From Pelargonium tetragonum (taxonomy: Eukaryota; Streptophyta; Magnoliopsida; Geraniales; Geraniaceae), in contig JAYMTL010000046.1 in NCBI GenBank assembly GCA_036897445.1, positions 58,519 through 122,518 of the forward strand: 64,000 nt of DNA, written 5' to 3'. Below, piece by piece: positions 49,201-61,532 of the stretch (within the stretch, counting starts at the first letter, position 1; each line of letters opens with the position of its first letter). The notes under the pieces were generated by a model, which was not told the origin of the DNA, searched no databases, and worked only from the letters and a program-made list of their open reading frames with translations. The position numbers were made by a program, and so were the translations under genes.

Positions 49201-52200
49201 GGCTTGAATAAAGTAGGTTCTGTTTTAGAAGTTTGTGACTTTTTATAGTCTATAAACCCCGGCCTCCGGCCAAAAACTTAAATTTATTCCCGGGTTACCT
49301 ATCAATCTAACTAAAAAAAATCTTTATCTCGCGAGATCGACTCACTAAATTTCTTTTCTTTCTACATAAATTATTAATTAGAAAAAGAGTTGGCCCTAAA
49401 GATTTACTAAGCAAAAAAACCTAATTTAACAGAAGTATTAAGCGCCACTTTCCCTCTATAACTATAATTGTGCTTTGACCTAAACCATCGACGAAGTTTT
49501 TTTTAATCTAACCTAACCGGAGCTCTTCGAAATAGGAAAAAGGCCAAGCAGGAGTATGCTTTAAATTCTTTATCTGGATAGCTGGGGAAAGACTATTATA
49601 TATATATAAACCTTCAAGGTCTCTCGCAAGAAGATATGTAATAAGGGGCTTTTCATAGGGATCCCGAGGCTATATAAAGAAAAGATTTTAGTCTTTCAAT
49701 GCGATTTTTAAGGTTCTAACTAACTTAATTCTTAATTTAAATAGAGGGACTCAAAAGGGACTTGAGATGAGAAGTTTATGCCTTCTAATTTTTATAAGTA
49801 TAAGGTGCAGCTTTTGCCTGTTGGGTTAGTTAACAACTTGGGGAAATTCGAAGGGCTAGGACATTTAATTTGGGATATAAATTTTATATTATAGTAAAAA
49901 GACTCTCAAAGTATAGTGAATCAAGACCTCGGTTTTTCTTTTTTAAATCCCTTGCGATTTTACGATATTTTTTTTTTAGAGTAAAGTACCCCTGAAGACT
50001 CCCGTTAGGCAACCTATTCTTTATTTGGTTTATCCAGTCACTCTAAGTAAATAAATCTTTCTTGGTAGCACAAAGGACTACTAAAACTTTGGTCTAGAAA
50101 TTTCGCTAAGCGGAGAATCCGTATTATCACTATATATAATTAATGTCCTGGACCTCCCTATGTTATTTAAGGAAAAATGCTAGTTCGAACAAATTTAGAC
50201 TCTCGGGAAAATTTATATCCATAGAAGTATAAAGAAAAACTAAATAGCAAGGATCTCCAGCCCTACACGAAACCCTAAAAGTGTTCCTACTAGGCTACCT
50301 TGTTTGGTGGTAAATGACTAAACTAAACCCTAATTCCAAGAACAAGGAATAGCTCGAGAACTCTATAGGGTTACTTTTTAACCAGGAGCGGCTCCTTGAG
50401 CTTGCAGTTTAGGATAACCAAGGTTACTGTTAAGTATAAATCATAAAATTCAAATACAAATTAGCTACAATAAGCTACACTAAAATAGGAATAGGGACAC
50501 TTTTTCTAATAGAATAGATGTTGTAGGTAAAGCTTTAATTCAAGGAACTTTTAGGAATCTAACCGGGTATGCTGCCCTCACTTAAGAATTAAATACCAAT
50601 AACCCGTTTTTGGGCTCCCTGTTTTTAACTTTATTTACCACGCTTACTAAACCTGAGAATTAAGAAAAGACTCCAAGGTTAGACTCGATCTTTATCTGAT
50701 TTACACCTCAATTCTTGGGGTTTTAATAGCTCCTTACTTAGTTTCTTTTTTATTATACCCCGTTTATCCGTAAAACTTGTATCTACATTTGATCCGTGAA
50801 AAAGACTATAACTTAATAAAATTCCACTTTAAGCCCCTCGTAGACTGCTAAGATTTACTATTAAGACCCAAAGCCTTGAAATATACCCAAGACTTGTAGT
50901 TAATATGCCTTTTAAGAATTGACAAGCCTCAAATTTATGTTTTTGGCTTCGGATTTAACAATATAACACAAAGTACTGCATTGGTTACTAGATTTTTTAA
51001 AGGTCTTTAAAGCAGAAGCAGAAATTGAGCCTTAGGAACTTCTTTGCTTATAAACTGTACTTTATTCTCAAGATTTTAGTAGCTACTAATCACTTAAGAT
51101 TTTTCAACGTATTAGAACTAGTTAACCAAATCCTTGTAGCTCGGAGTAGAAACCCAGAGCGCATAAAATAAAGAAGACTCCTTTACGGGTTGCACTTTTA
51201 GCACAAGTGTAAACTTAGAGTGGGTTTTTGCAGTCTTCACCGGTCCAGTCAAATCCAGTTAACGGAGTAAGTTACAAGGAACGGTTAACAGACCACCTAT
51301 TATAGGAGTCTAAGAAGAAGTTTTTACTAGAGTTGTTAGAGTCTATTCTAAACTCTGATTCTAGTTAGCTAGTTTCTTTCCTGCTAAAGCCTCTGTCTTA
51401 TAATGTTCCTGTATTCTGAAGGAGTTTACGAACAATTTGTTTTGTAAAGTATATGTATAGCTCAAAATCCCTTGTTTCAAGTATAGAAGGAAAGCTTTCT
51501 TATCCAGTTTAAAGGAATTTTCCAAAGTCAAATGTAAAGAAACCGGGGTCTAGGTTATAGTTCGGAAGAGGATGCTTGCGAGAATAAGAAAGGGGTTTTA
51601 AGAGTAAGCATTTGGCAATAACGTAAGTAGGGGTATCTCAATATACGAGACTGCACGTCCCTCCCGCCCTCTGTTACACTGCAGTCAGGTACAATAACGA
51701 TTACAAAGATATTTAAGGTTCTTTCCTCTCTAAAGTAAGAACTATTAAGCAACAGCTAAGACTTCCTTCCCAAGTTTGTAAGTAAAGTAGTTTCAAAAGA
51801 AAGGGAAGTGTTCCTATAATATCGGGTTGTTATCTATCAAAGGGACTGAGCTTTTCAGTTGTAAAATCTCTTAGGAATCCAGGGAAATTTAGAGCTAAAG
51901 TGCAAAAATTCCGATTAAGAGTCCCCCTCCTTTCATTTTAGTAAGTTAATAAGTAACAAAAGTAGAGAGAAGCTCTTTTTAGGGTCTATATAAATAAAGA
52001 TTTTTTGAGGTTTGCTTTTAATAAGTTTTTGCTTAGAAAGGTTTGGAAATTTCTAATCTTGGAACACAGGGGAGAGTTTTCAAGTCTTAGAGGGGGATAT
52101 ACTATAATGTATACAAGATTGAGGTAGTTATAGGCTTTATTTCACCGAAAAATTGAATTAAACTTTCTCCGTAATCTTAGGGATCCTAACCCCCTTTTTA

Positions 52201-53205
52201 TTTTAAGGAGTAAGAAAAAGGGTCCTGATAGGGCGCTTTTTGGAGCCTATAGGTTTTGATAGATTACTTGAAAAGTCAAGAATCCGCAACCCTATTTTCT
52301 TATAAGTTTTTAAAAAGCAGGTTATTAAAGTATATGAAATATTGACCTAAAAAGCCTTAGGTATACACCCACAACTGAGTACCTAAATTCGTGTTTTGCA
52401 ATCCTAGATAGTGACTTAAACCCCTTTACTTTTAATCTGGATCCCTTTTCTTGAGTCTTTACTGGAAAGTTTTTACCTGTAATGTCTAATTAGAGGCCTT
52501 TATATTACTGAATTTTAGTTAAAAGTTAAAGTAGACTAAGGAAGAGTCCGTGGAGGGTCGCGTCCCATTAAAGTCTTAAATAAACCCGGTAAACCTGCTG
52601 TAAGGCCCCTCTTTTTCGTTTGACTTTGAAACCCCGAGGGATACTCTCTTTTAAATTTTAAGGGGCTAAAAACTCTATAAAAAAAAAAGTGCATTGCACT
52701 AGCTGTCCTAGTAAAAAGAAAAGGGTCGGAGGCTAAAAGCTAAGGAAAACCCTAGTAATTCTAAAGGATAGGGTTTCGGGCGCGCATAAAGTAGGATATA
52801 GATCCCGTAAAAGGCCTATAATATTTGATTATTAGAGCCATTTTCTTTTATAAGTTTATAAGAAGAACTTAACTATATGGAACTTAAATGAAGAGGGTTC
52901 CCGCTCAATTCTAAATCTATTAGGATATTTAAAACAGGGGAATTCCGGTTTTATAAAAAAGGAGTTACTCGGCCTTAGTATAATCAAGAAAAGCCTCTAG
53001 ACAGATGTAATTGTATGCAAGATAAAATACTGGGAGTTTCATAGAGCTAAAAAACTCTTGCTTAACTTTAAGCGACCTAAGAAATTCTATTGAGGCCATT
53101 CTGATTCTATATTATATCCCAAAAATTCAAGTATTCTCGTGCGGTGTGAGCAGCCTGACATTTACTAAATATAGACGTAACAAGCAAAAAGATGCTTTCT
53201 TCAAA

Positions 53206-53213
53206 GGGGTCCC
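53206..53213. repeat. G/C dyad GGGGTCCC
   Basis: Context TTCAAAGGGGTCCCTATTT. Typical member of the class. Confidence 0.5.
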
Positions 53214-56078
53214 TATTTATACTTAAGCCGGTATTCCAAGCATTTCGCAAAGGTACACGTTTAATAGGGTCTTAACAACGTCTTTTAATTTAAATAATTA
53301 AAACTTAGTTTTAAGTGATTCTGAATCGCGATCCTAGGATTTTTCAAAATAACTTGGCAGATTAGACACAAATGCAAGGTTCTAAACTCAGGATTAAAAT
53401 TTTCAATCTTTCGTATTATTATCTACTCTACAAGCTCTTGTCATTAAGAATATTTTAAACTTTTCCGCGAGGACTTTACCTTCGAATCTCTAACAACACT
53501 ACAAATCGTCTTTTACTTTAGTATTAATAATTTAGTTAAGAAGCCTTGGACTTGAATCTTCCCACTACAAAAGGCTTTGTCCTATGATGAAATCCTATTA
53601 AGTATAAGTGAATTCTAAACTAAAAACCTACCCCGAGGCATTGCATTAAATAACTTTCTATTCGAGAGCCCCCAATTGTTTAAAACAAAATGAAGGACAT
53701 ATAAGATAGATCATGATAGCAACCAAACAATAGAATTTATACTTGATCAGAAAAGGAATGTCCCTCTGCAGAATTCTTGGCCTTTTAGGGTACCAATAGA
53801 CTTTTTATTATAACAAATACAAAGAAAAGCTAAGCTTTTATTAGACTAAAGAGGATTTCTTTAAATTTGAATTCCCTGGTGGATGGAATATTAAAAACTC
53901 AGCATTTTTAAAGAGGCGATTCCTTTTTTAATATCTGTATTATAAAAGTAGGGTCATTCTCTACCCTTAAAAATTGCAGCAGCCTCTCAAGTTCCTGTAT
54001 TTTCAAGTTATTCTCGAACTAGGGTTTAATGTTTGTTCTTATCTGAACCTTCTCAACATTTGAAAGATATTTTCTAGTCAGTAAGTCCGAGTTACTTTTA
54101 CGATGGAATCTGCTTATAATTAGTACCTTCCTGTAGGAATGTGACAAAATGCCTTTAAGACAGATTGATAGGTTTCCTACTAAGTTTCTTTAATCTGTTT
54201 TAGGTTTTCTTTCACGAGTACTTTTTCTAAGAATAAACAAACTTTTGCAGCTGGTAGACTCTGAAACTTGTGTATATTATAGGGCAAAAGGGGTAAGTAA
54301 AAAGCTTTAAGTACTCCTTGCAGAGGCAGAGTATGATAATATATTACCAGAATTTAGGGTATATCCTTTGGGGCTGAATCAGTTAGACTTATATATAATG
54401 GCAAAGCTTTTTGTTTTATTATACTAAGATCCGTGTGTAGATTTTGATCGAGCTCTCTGGTATAGAGTAACGTTTGTAATAAAGTTTTTACAGAAATACT
54501 AAGCTAATTCGGGTATAAATAATATAAAAAGGGCTCTATGGGGATTGCACTGCTTAAAAAAAGTTGTAGTTGAGTAGTAGCCCTTAAATCTCGCAATATT
54601 GTGGATAATAGATAAACTTGTCCTCGTGCTAAAAAAGAAAAAGCAGGGAAGCTCTTAACTAGTGGTTTTAGTTATATTGGGTTACTGCTCCAAAGCAGCT
54701 AGCTACTAAAAACTCTAGACGCATAATTATAACTTGTTTTCATACCCTTAAAATTTCTTTTTTAACAAATTTCAAAAGTTGCCCACGCTTACTAAAAGCA
54801 ATACCTAAACCTCTCTGTAAATACTTTAATCCTAACCTAGACCTAGAGCATAAGTACTGGAGATGTTAGAACTCATAATCTCCCCATTATTAAAAACCCC
54901 CTTTTTTCCTTTTCCTTAAATGAAATGTTGCTCTTAGTACTCAGCGAAAGTTTTTAGGTTACTTTTATCGTATGGTGCTGCCGGGGCATTTTATTGGATG
55001 TATTAAATAGGTTTTTAGTTTTTTATTAAAGTAAGCTTTTACACTAGGGGAGCTTAGAGTTGGCACGAAAGAGTCATTCATTAAAAATTGATTACATACC
55101 TCCTCAAGTAGTAGAGCTATAATTTTAAAAACGATCTCCGGAGATGAATATTACCTCCGTTTAAACTTGCGAGCTTATTACAGAACGGTTACTTAGCGCA
55201 GTTTCAAGAAAGAGGATCTAATCTTAAGTTCCTAACTTTATTACCTATTTTGATAATTCTTATCAGTTTTATGCCCGAACGTCGAGTAACCAAAAGTCCT
55301 GTGATAAAGTAGCTAATTTAAAAGTGTTAATTAAGCTCTATTTAGAGTGGTAGCCCTTGCCATTACTAAAAGGAATCGCAAACTTAAAGTCCAATCTAAT
55401 TAGTTAAATAAAGGGGACATAATACATTAACTAAGAACTTTGAACGGTATTATGAATAAAGATAGCAGGGTTTTAACTCAAGACTAGGCCGATAACGGCA
55501 CTACTGTTGTTGCTAGAGCTGTAAATTGTTGGGATTTTTGCTAAAGTGGAATTACAAAACCGAAAAAACTAACATAAGGACTTTCCTGTTTAAAGATTTT
55601 ATCTTCATAGGAACCTAGATTATAAAAAATATGCACCTCGGGTAATATCTTATAAGCTACTTGTGCGGCTTAACACATAAAGGTTCTCGTATCTCTAATT
55701 ATAGATTAAGGGCGCTCCTTGGGAAGCTCTACTTTGAAAAATACCGGCGAGAACCTGGTCGAATTTGTAATTTAAAAGCCTTTTTCGATTTTTATCCTTA
55801 GCACTTTAATTACTGGGAAGTTTAAAATATTACTATAAAATCTCTTACTTTAAGATGCTTGCTACCTTATAGTCTTTTATAAAGCGCTCTGAGTGGATAA
55901 ACCAGCAACTAAAGAGTAACATATTCTACCCTTTAATCTCCTAATTGAACCTTCGTCTTTTATCTTTTTAATCCAACGTCTTAAGGGCTCCTTTAAGAGG
56001 AATTAAACGCTATTGCATAAGGGAAGTCGCAACTACTAAAAATAGCTTTCTTACCAGTCTTATGAGCTTTAAGCCTAA

Positions 56079-56267
56079 GCCGGTATCATACCTATCCTAT
56101 CCCTCATAGCAGTACTGCCTGTCATCTGGGCTGTCTTAGAGATACGGGTCTTACTGTTGCAGCTTGTAGCTTTCATGTTATTATTCTTATTTCTTATTGT
56201 AGTTAGGAATCGTATTCCCCTTTCTTTTGTAGGTGGCACTATAAAAAAGGATAGAAACCTAAGAGTC
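56079..56267 (+). pseudogene. Hydrophobic stop-free segment related to island 1
   Basis: 63 codons between a TAA and a TAG with no start codon at the left end. It encodes a strongly hydrophobic stretch with what would be two membrane segments (IIPILSLIAVLPVIWAVLEI and LLLQLVAFMLLFLFLIVV), then a polar, Lys-rich end. The DNA around CTGTTGCAGCTTGTAG resembles unit A of island 1. There the matching place reads TAGCTTGTGTAG, so a CAG codon here faces a TAG there. No family identified. Confidence 0.3.
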
Positions 56268-56978
56268 TAGGAGTCCGTGTTCTACCCGACTTGAGGCATC
56301 CCAAGTAAAGGAAATAGCATATAGTCTTAGTACAGTTAACCTTACACTAGGAGCAAGACCAACGCGCATACTTTCACTCTATTTTAGACCTTATTTTTCA
56401 AACCTATTTACATTTACAAGTCTATTTCGATCTCAAAGCGTGGAATATCCAAAACTTACTTAGGACTGCCCGAAAGACTCTGACGAAACCTTCCCCTTAC
56501 TTATGAGTATCCGCTAAAAAGTCTCTACACTAGGAATAGTAAACCCCCGGATAGGATATGCTTTTAGATTCCTTTATATATCGATATATCGCATATTAGG
56601 TCAAGAAATATGTAAATATGTTATACATTTTGGGTAGTCGACAAGAAGGAGCTACGTGACCCGTATAGAAACAGGATCCCTACTAAGCCCTTTATCTTTA
56701 GAGTTTGCTTTTTGTTGTGCAAGATGTCGAACATTTAACAAGATTGGCAACTAGCTTTAAAAATAACTCAAAGCTTTGAAGTGAAGTAGTAAGATATATT
56801 TTATATTCAGTTACCTAAGTGGGGAATACTTAGGATTGTTAGAATAAAGAAAGAGAGGCTCGTATAGAAAAGGTACATAGAACCATGTAATCATCTAAGT
56901 CGCATTAAGAAATTAGCTATCTCCTGCAAAAGGTCTTATTCTAATTAAAAATTCTAGGGAAGCTTTCCAGCATTAGAT

Positions 56979-57020
56979 AAAAGCAATTCTATTAAGCATA
57001 AAATTTCAAAAGCAATTCTA
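56979..57020 (+). repeat. 13-bp direct repeat pair
   Basis: AAAAGCAATTCTA occurs at 56979-56991 and again at 57008-57020, 29 bases apart start to start. It is probably a small local duplication. Confidence 0.6.
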
Positions 57021-57481
57021 AAAGAGTCAATAAAAAGACTTCGTGTAGCAGGATTCTTGGATATACCATGTTACCCTTACTTAACCTAAGGAATCCGGTA
57101 TCAACCTATTTTTAAATTCAAATTGTAGTCACCCATTATCTATCTTTCCATTAAAATCAAATTCCGGGGGAATTGATAGGAGGGGCTTAAGTGCTTGTGG
57201 TAAATATGAGGAGGCAGTTACCCGAAAATTCCTTTAAAATTTTAATTCTATTCAATAAATTAAGGGCACCGAGGGGTCTGCACGGGCTCTTTTTGTGTAT
57301 TTTAAGAGAAGCGCTTTGCAGTAATTATAGTAATAGCCAAAGTCTTTATGCTTATTTCTAAGGAAGCAATTTAAGATTTACCACCTATAGTAGAAAATCT
57401 CCTTGAAAGAATTAAAAAACTAAGCCCTTGCTTACGAAGAGGGCTCTCTTTATGAAGGGGTCACAGGAGGACTCTTGTATA

Positions 57482-57521
57482 ATATATTTACACTTCGCGT
57501 TCTTTATTAATTACATTACCT
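57482..57521 (-). repeat. Composite repeat with motif copy 5
   Basis: ATATATTTA, then CGCGTTCTTTATTAATTACATTACCT. From CGCG onward this matches 39251-39278 apart from a two-base gap and one substitution. The 15-bp motif lies in reverse at 57507-57521. The GC box of the 39225 copy is reduced here to CGCG. Confidence 0.6.
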
Positions 57522-58337
57522 CAGGTACTCCTTACTTGATAAGATATAAGACAAAGAAGTTATTCTATAAGCAGTGTTTCCTCTAAATAAAGGGGCTAAA
57601 GTTTGACCTTAAGAGACTACTTAAAGCATGAGCACCCTAAAAAGTACATTGAAGAGTTTCAAGGAATGTCAAATTTCATTTTATTTTGTTATCGGGGATA
57701 TAGAAAATTTTGTGTAGGAGAAGGTCTAAAATTTCTTTTACAGTAGCTTCCCTATAAAAGCAGGGCTCCCGAGCGAGGCCTCTGCTTAGGGCATGCCCTT
57801 TCCTTTTTTCTGGAAAATTTGCTGCGTTGGTCTCAAGTTCACTTGCTTACTGCTCAGGGTTTCTTATTCTAGGTTAAAGGATCTTTAAATATCTTTTTTT
57901 AAGACTCTTTAGAAAAACCTAGCTAAGCGCTAATTGACCTTATTTGATCCGAAGTCTAAGTAAACATAAAATATATACAAGTATAATATAATTTCTGTAG
58001 AGGCGATTTCTTGCTTTTCTAATACAAAAACAGGTTTCTCTTCATTATCCCCTCAAATGGGTAACCACGTCATTTTCCTGTTTAGAGAATAAAATGGCAG
58101 TTAAAGCTTTTTCTATTTGTAAGGGAACCTCGGGGCTTAACCAAGATCGAAGGAAGGATTTCAGTAATTTTAGTTGATTCAATCGAGTTCTAATATTCGG
58201 AGGAGGTACTCCTTTAAAAGTTCTGGTTCGTTATTTTAGGCCCTGCTTAGCATTGGGTTTTCTCAAAAAGAAGAGGCCGTAAGCTAAGGGTTTTATAGAC
58301 GCAAAATTCTAGAATTTTCTCTACTCTCTACAAGCTG

Positions 58338-58346
58338 CATAAGAGA
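58338..58346 (+). promoter_or_regulatory. CRTAAGAGA promoter-like nonamer
   Basis: A second exact CATAAGAGA. No gene or tRNA-like sequence follows within several hundred bases, so it is probably chance. Confidence 0.12.
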
Positions 58347-58864
58347 AGCTATACGCACTTCCTTACAAATTCTACACTACCCTATATCTTATATTATATA
58401 AAAAAATGAGGGGTGTACTCTAAAACCGAGTTAACACATAAGGCATAAAAGAGAAGTATAGGGGGCCTCAGTAGCATTTCATTTTTGTTCCATACTGGAA
58501 ATTACAGAGTACTTTTCCAGGGGAGTTAAACTCAAGTTTAGCCTAAGGGACTTATTCACAAATCAAGTTCTACAAGGGTGTTGGCTCTTTACTTTAATAT
58601 TTATTTTAACAGGTATAGAGATTCTGCGCTATAAAAGCAATTGTGTTAATAAATTCACACGAGTTCTCAAGTTATATTGGATACGGTAGCAAATCAGAGG
58701 GAGCTTTCTATGTTTTATTAGTTGGACCCCAAGGTATGCTATAATCTTTATTTCGAGTTTTGGCCTTTAAAAGTTTTACTATATTAGTACAAAAAAGGGA
58801 TTCTTGCCTTTTCATCGACCAATTTGTGAGTACAACTTTTAGTAAAAGTCGGGTACAAAAAAGA

Positions 58865-58873
58865 GGGGTCCCC
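58865..58873. repeat. G/C dyad GGGGTCCCC
   Basis: Context AAAAAAGAGGGGTCCCCTTAT. Same nine-base core as 18660 and 40128. Confidence 0.55.
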
Positions 58874-60357
58874 TTATCTATAATTCATGGGTCTGTAAAC
58901 AAACAGGGAAGTTCCTAAAACCTAGCTTCGATATCTCTGTTTAGTCTAAATAGAAACCCCTTTAGTTAGCTGAGTACAGACTCTTGTCCTTAAGGCAGAA
59001 GCTTAATTCCTATTAGAAGTAGAAGCACAGCCCCGTGAAGAAAGGAGTCCCTCTTTGTATTTAGCAAAAGCTTTTTAAAAAGAGGAGCCCTTAACGCGTC
59101 TAATTTCTGGGGCATAATTAAGGGTTTAGGAAAGATTGATTTAAGTTTGACTTGGGAGATGTTACTATTGAGATAAAAGATAAACTCTTTTTTGTTTTGG
59201 AGTCAAATTCCACTTAAGTAGGAGGGTATACTAAGCCTCTAAGGCAACCTGAATTTCTTCTAAGTTGCCCCTCCTTTTTATTGTATAAAGCAGATTTGAG
59301 CTTTTTTGAATTTTTTAGTTTTGTTTATCTTAGATATATAAGTCCCTACTAAGGTACACCCTTGTTTACGGAAATTTTTGTTTTCTGCACCAAATAAAAT
59401 ATAAGCAGGGAGCACCCTACTAGAGATAATAAGTTATGCCACCTTTACTTCAAAAGTTTAGATTGCTTTTTTGGGGTTACAAACAAAAATCTTATAAGAC
59501 TGGGCTTACTCTTGTATCTTTAGTCTAGTATTACAATTCGTGATATAGAGTCTTTATACTGAGTTAAGGTTCCCTTTTACAAGAGCTGAAGGATTTCTCT
59601 CCAAAAACTAGAAAGGGATTTAGTGTACTCGTTTTAATTAGCTGACAAAAGAGCAATCTTTACACCCAAAAATGTCGAAAAGCTACCCTTCTTTTTTTCC
59701 GTAAAAGAACCCCTTTTTGTGAAAATTAACTCAAGCGGTGCTAGGCGGATAAGTGTAGCTAAGATAACATATTCTTGTTAAGCTCTTAGAATTTATTGAC
59801 TTATAAACATCCTTATCAGTTTCTTGAGGGATAGTTTATTTAGGAGTTTAAAAATATAGATTAAGCAGTAGATCTTGTGTTCTAAGATAGCTGGTAAATA
59901 ATTCAAAGAAAAGACTTATTCTCTAAGATAGATACATGAGCTTATAGCACCTCTCACTTAATATAATAATATAATCTGGGATTGAAGCTCTATTTGCCGG
60001 TGTAGCGAATGGATTTAGGAGAACAGATTTTCCATTTGTTTTAGGAAAGTTCCTGTATTCTGAATCTTAGAAATTCCTTAAAGGATAATAACTGTAGAAG
60101 TAATCAATTAAAGAACTGTAACTATTGTACTTTCCTTACTGAATTTAGGGGTTTTAGATTCTGGTATTCCCTCCAGTTAGGTTCAGGATAATATAGTTAA
60201 GATTTTAATGAATAAAAAAATAGAGCTAAAAAAAAGAAGTATACATTAATTCCATTATATTATATATATTAGCTACGTTAGCTCCACCATGAAATTTAGA
60301 AGAACAAGGGCACAAAGTTCCACTCAAAAGACTAAGAAAGCTGGGAAATCAGGTTTA

Positions 60358-60372
60358 AGGTAATGCAATTAA
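60358..60372 (+). repeat. 15-bp motif, copy 6
   Basis: AGGTAATGCAATTAA, then AGAGGTTAAGG. The frame that reads GNAIK here stays open for 33 codons (GNAIKEVKEEISSNSSASEK and on), then hits TAG. Confidence 0.75.
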
Positions 60373-61298
60373 AGAGGTTAAGGAAGAAATTTCCAGTAAC
60401 TCAAGTGCAAGTGAAAAAAGTTCTGTTTTCCTTTTTGGTTGGCAGTCGGAATGTATGTAGGTATACTCATTACACTACTAAAGCCCGCCCTCCGCTGTGC
60501 TACACTTTGGTAGATGGATGTACTCTTTCTAGTATTAAGGCTCTACCCTCATTTTCGATAAGAGCATAAGCAGGAGGAATATATCTTAAGTTTCTACTAT
60601 AACTCTACGTTCTCATATAAGTAATAGAGATTCTTTAAGTAATATAATAGCTTACAATGAATAGAATCCTAGCCAATAAGAACAAAGGGTAATACATTAT
60701 TGGATTTAGGTTCAAGGAATCACGTGTACCGGTTCCGGGGTACAGCTAGCCCAGAATAAGAAGTAAAAGGACCTAAATAAATGTCCAGGTTAGGAAATGT
60801 TGAAGTTGGCAAAAGCATTAATTGTGACCGGTATTGACAGGTTTCTAAGAAGTACAGGTAAGTTCTCTGAACTTACTCATGTTAGATTTAGAAAGGATCG
60901 AGTAATTGCCCTTCCTTGTCTAGGATACTCTTGACTGAGCTAAAATGGGTATTGTGCATAAGGAATATACAGATTCTTCTTGAGTGAATTCACTGGAGTT
61001 TAGGGAATCCATAATTTATAAGAATTCCTAGTTCGGTTGATACACAAAATGACCAAAAAGCCAGGTTAGGATTTAGAAATTAGTACAAGAAATAAAGAAT
61101 TTCCCTCCAATAAATTAGAGACTTTTTAGCTTAGAAAGAACTCAGTTTATGTTATCCTCTCCTTTAAAAGTCTCACAAATACTAAAATATTAGTAACCTT
61201 TATCCAACTTTAACTCTAATACAATTATCTGTTATCTGACGTTGACATTGTTACATTGTTATTAGGGTCCGGATTATCTCCTTTATTTTATTTGCTAA
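60373..61298. other. Non-coding spacer
   Basis: A 68-codon plus-strand frame (60363-60569) overlaps the motif but has no recognisable content. Nothing else stands out. Confidence 0.5.
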
Positions 61299-61532
61299 AC
61301 AGATATATCGACTAGAGATAGAGAATTACTTTCTACAACAAAAGGAAATGAAATAGAATCCGCTTTCTGTTATCCACTACTAAGAATGTTCCTATCCAAG
61401 AAGGAAGATTTTATCTTCTCCTTTCCATCACTCTCAAAGCCAAGAATACATTATCTTGAATACATTAGCAATACTGTTTTTACTGATACTGGTATCCTGA
61501 ACTAATCTGTGATTAAGAGACTCCTCTATATG
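61299..61532 (+). pseudogene. Possible retropepsin-like relic
   Basis: A stop-free stretch (61299-61502, 68 codons, no start) ends in the residues YISNTVFTDTGILN. A TAA follows, then SVIKRLLYMS in the same frame. Hydrophobic-D-T-G at 61485-61493, with a downstream Val-Ile-Lys-x-Leu, is the pattern of LTR-retrotransposon aspartic proteases. Such elements do turn up as nuclear-derived inserts in plant mitochondria. The match is one short motif in a broken frame, with no reverse transcriptase or integrase motif found nearby, so this is a weak call. Confidence 0.2.

Larger units (their letters stand above)
44648..56078. other. Non-coding spacer
   Basis: 11.4 kb without a supported gene; frames up to 85 codons, none recognisable. 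It contains dyads at 44812, 46241 and 53206, a GC hairpin GGCC-TCC-GGCC at 49261-49271, and perfect 12-base palindromes ATCTCGCGAGAT (49326-49337) and ATCTCCGGAGAT (55134-55145). About two dozen 12-base palindromes are expected by chance, so these two are noted only for being alike. Confidence 0.6.
56271..60357. other. Non-coding spacer
   Basis: No gene found. It includes the overlapping palindromes ATATATCGATATAT (56576-56589) and CGATATATCG (56582-56591), a 13-base direct repeat (56979 and 57008), the composite repeat at 57482, a promoter-like nonamer at 58338 and dyads at 58865 and 59083. Confidence 0.6.

Noticed and set aside
49326-55145. Perfect 12-base palindromes ATCTCGCGAGAT and ATCTCCGGAGAT
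   Set aside because: About two dozen perfect 12-base palindromes are expected by chance in a window of this composition.
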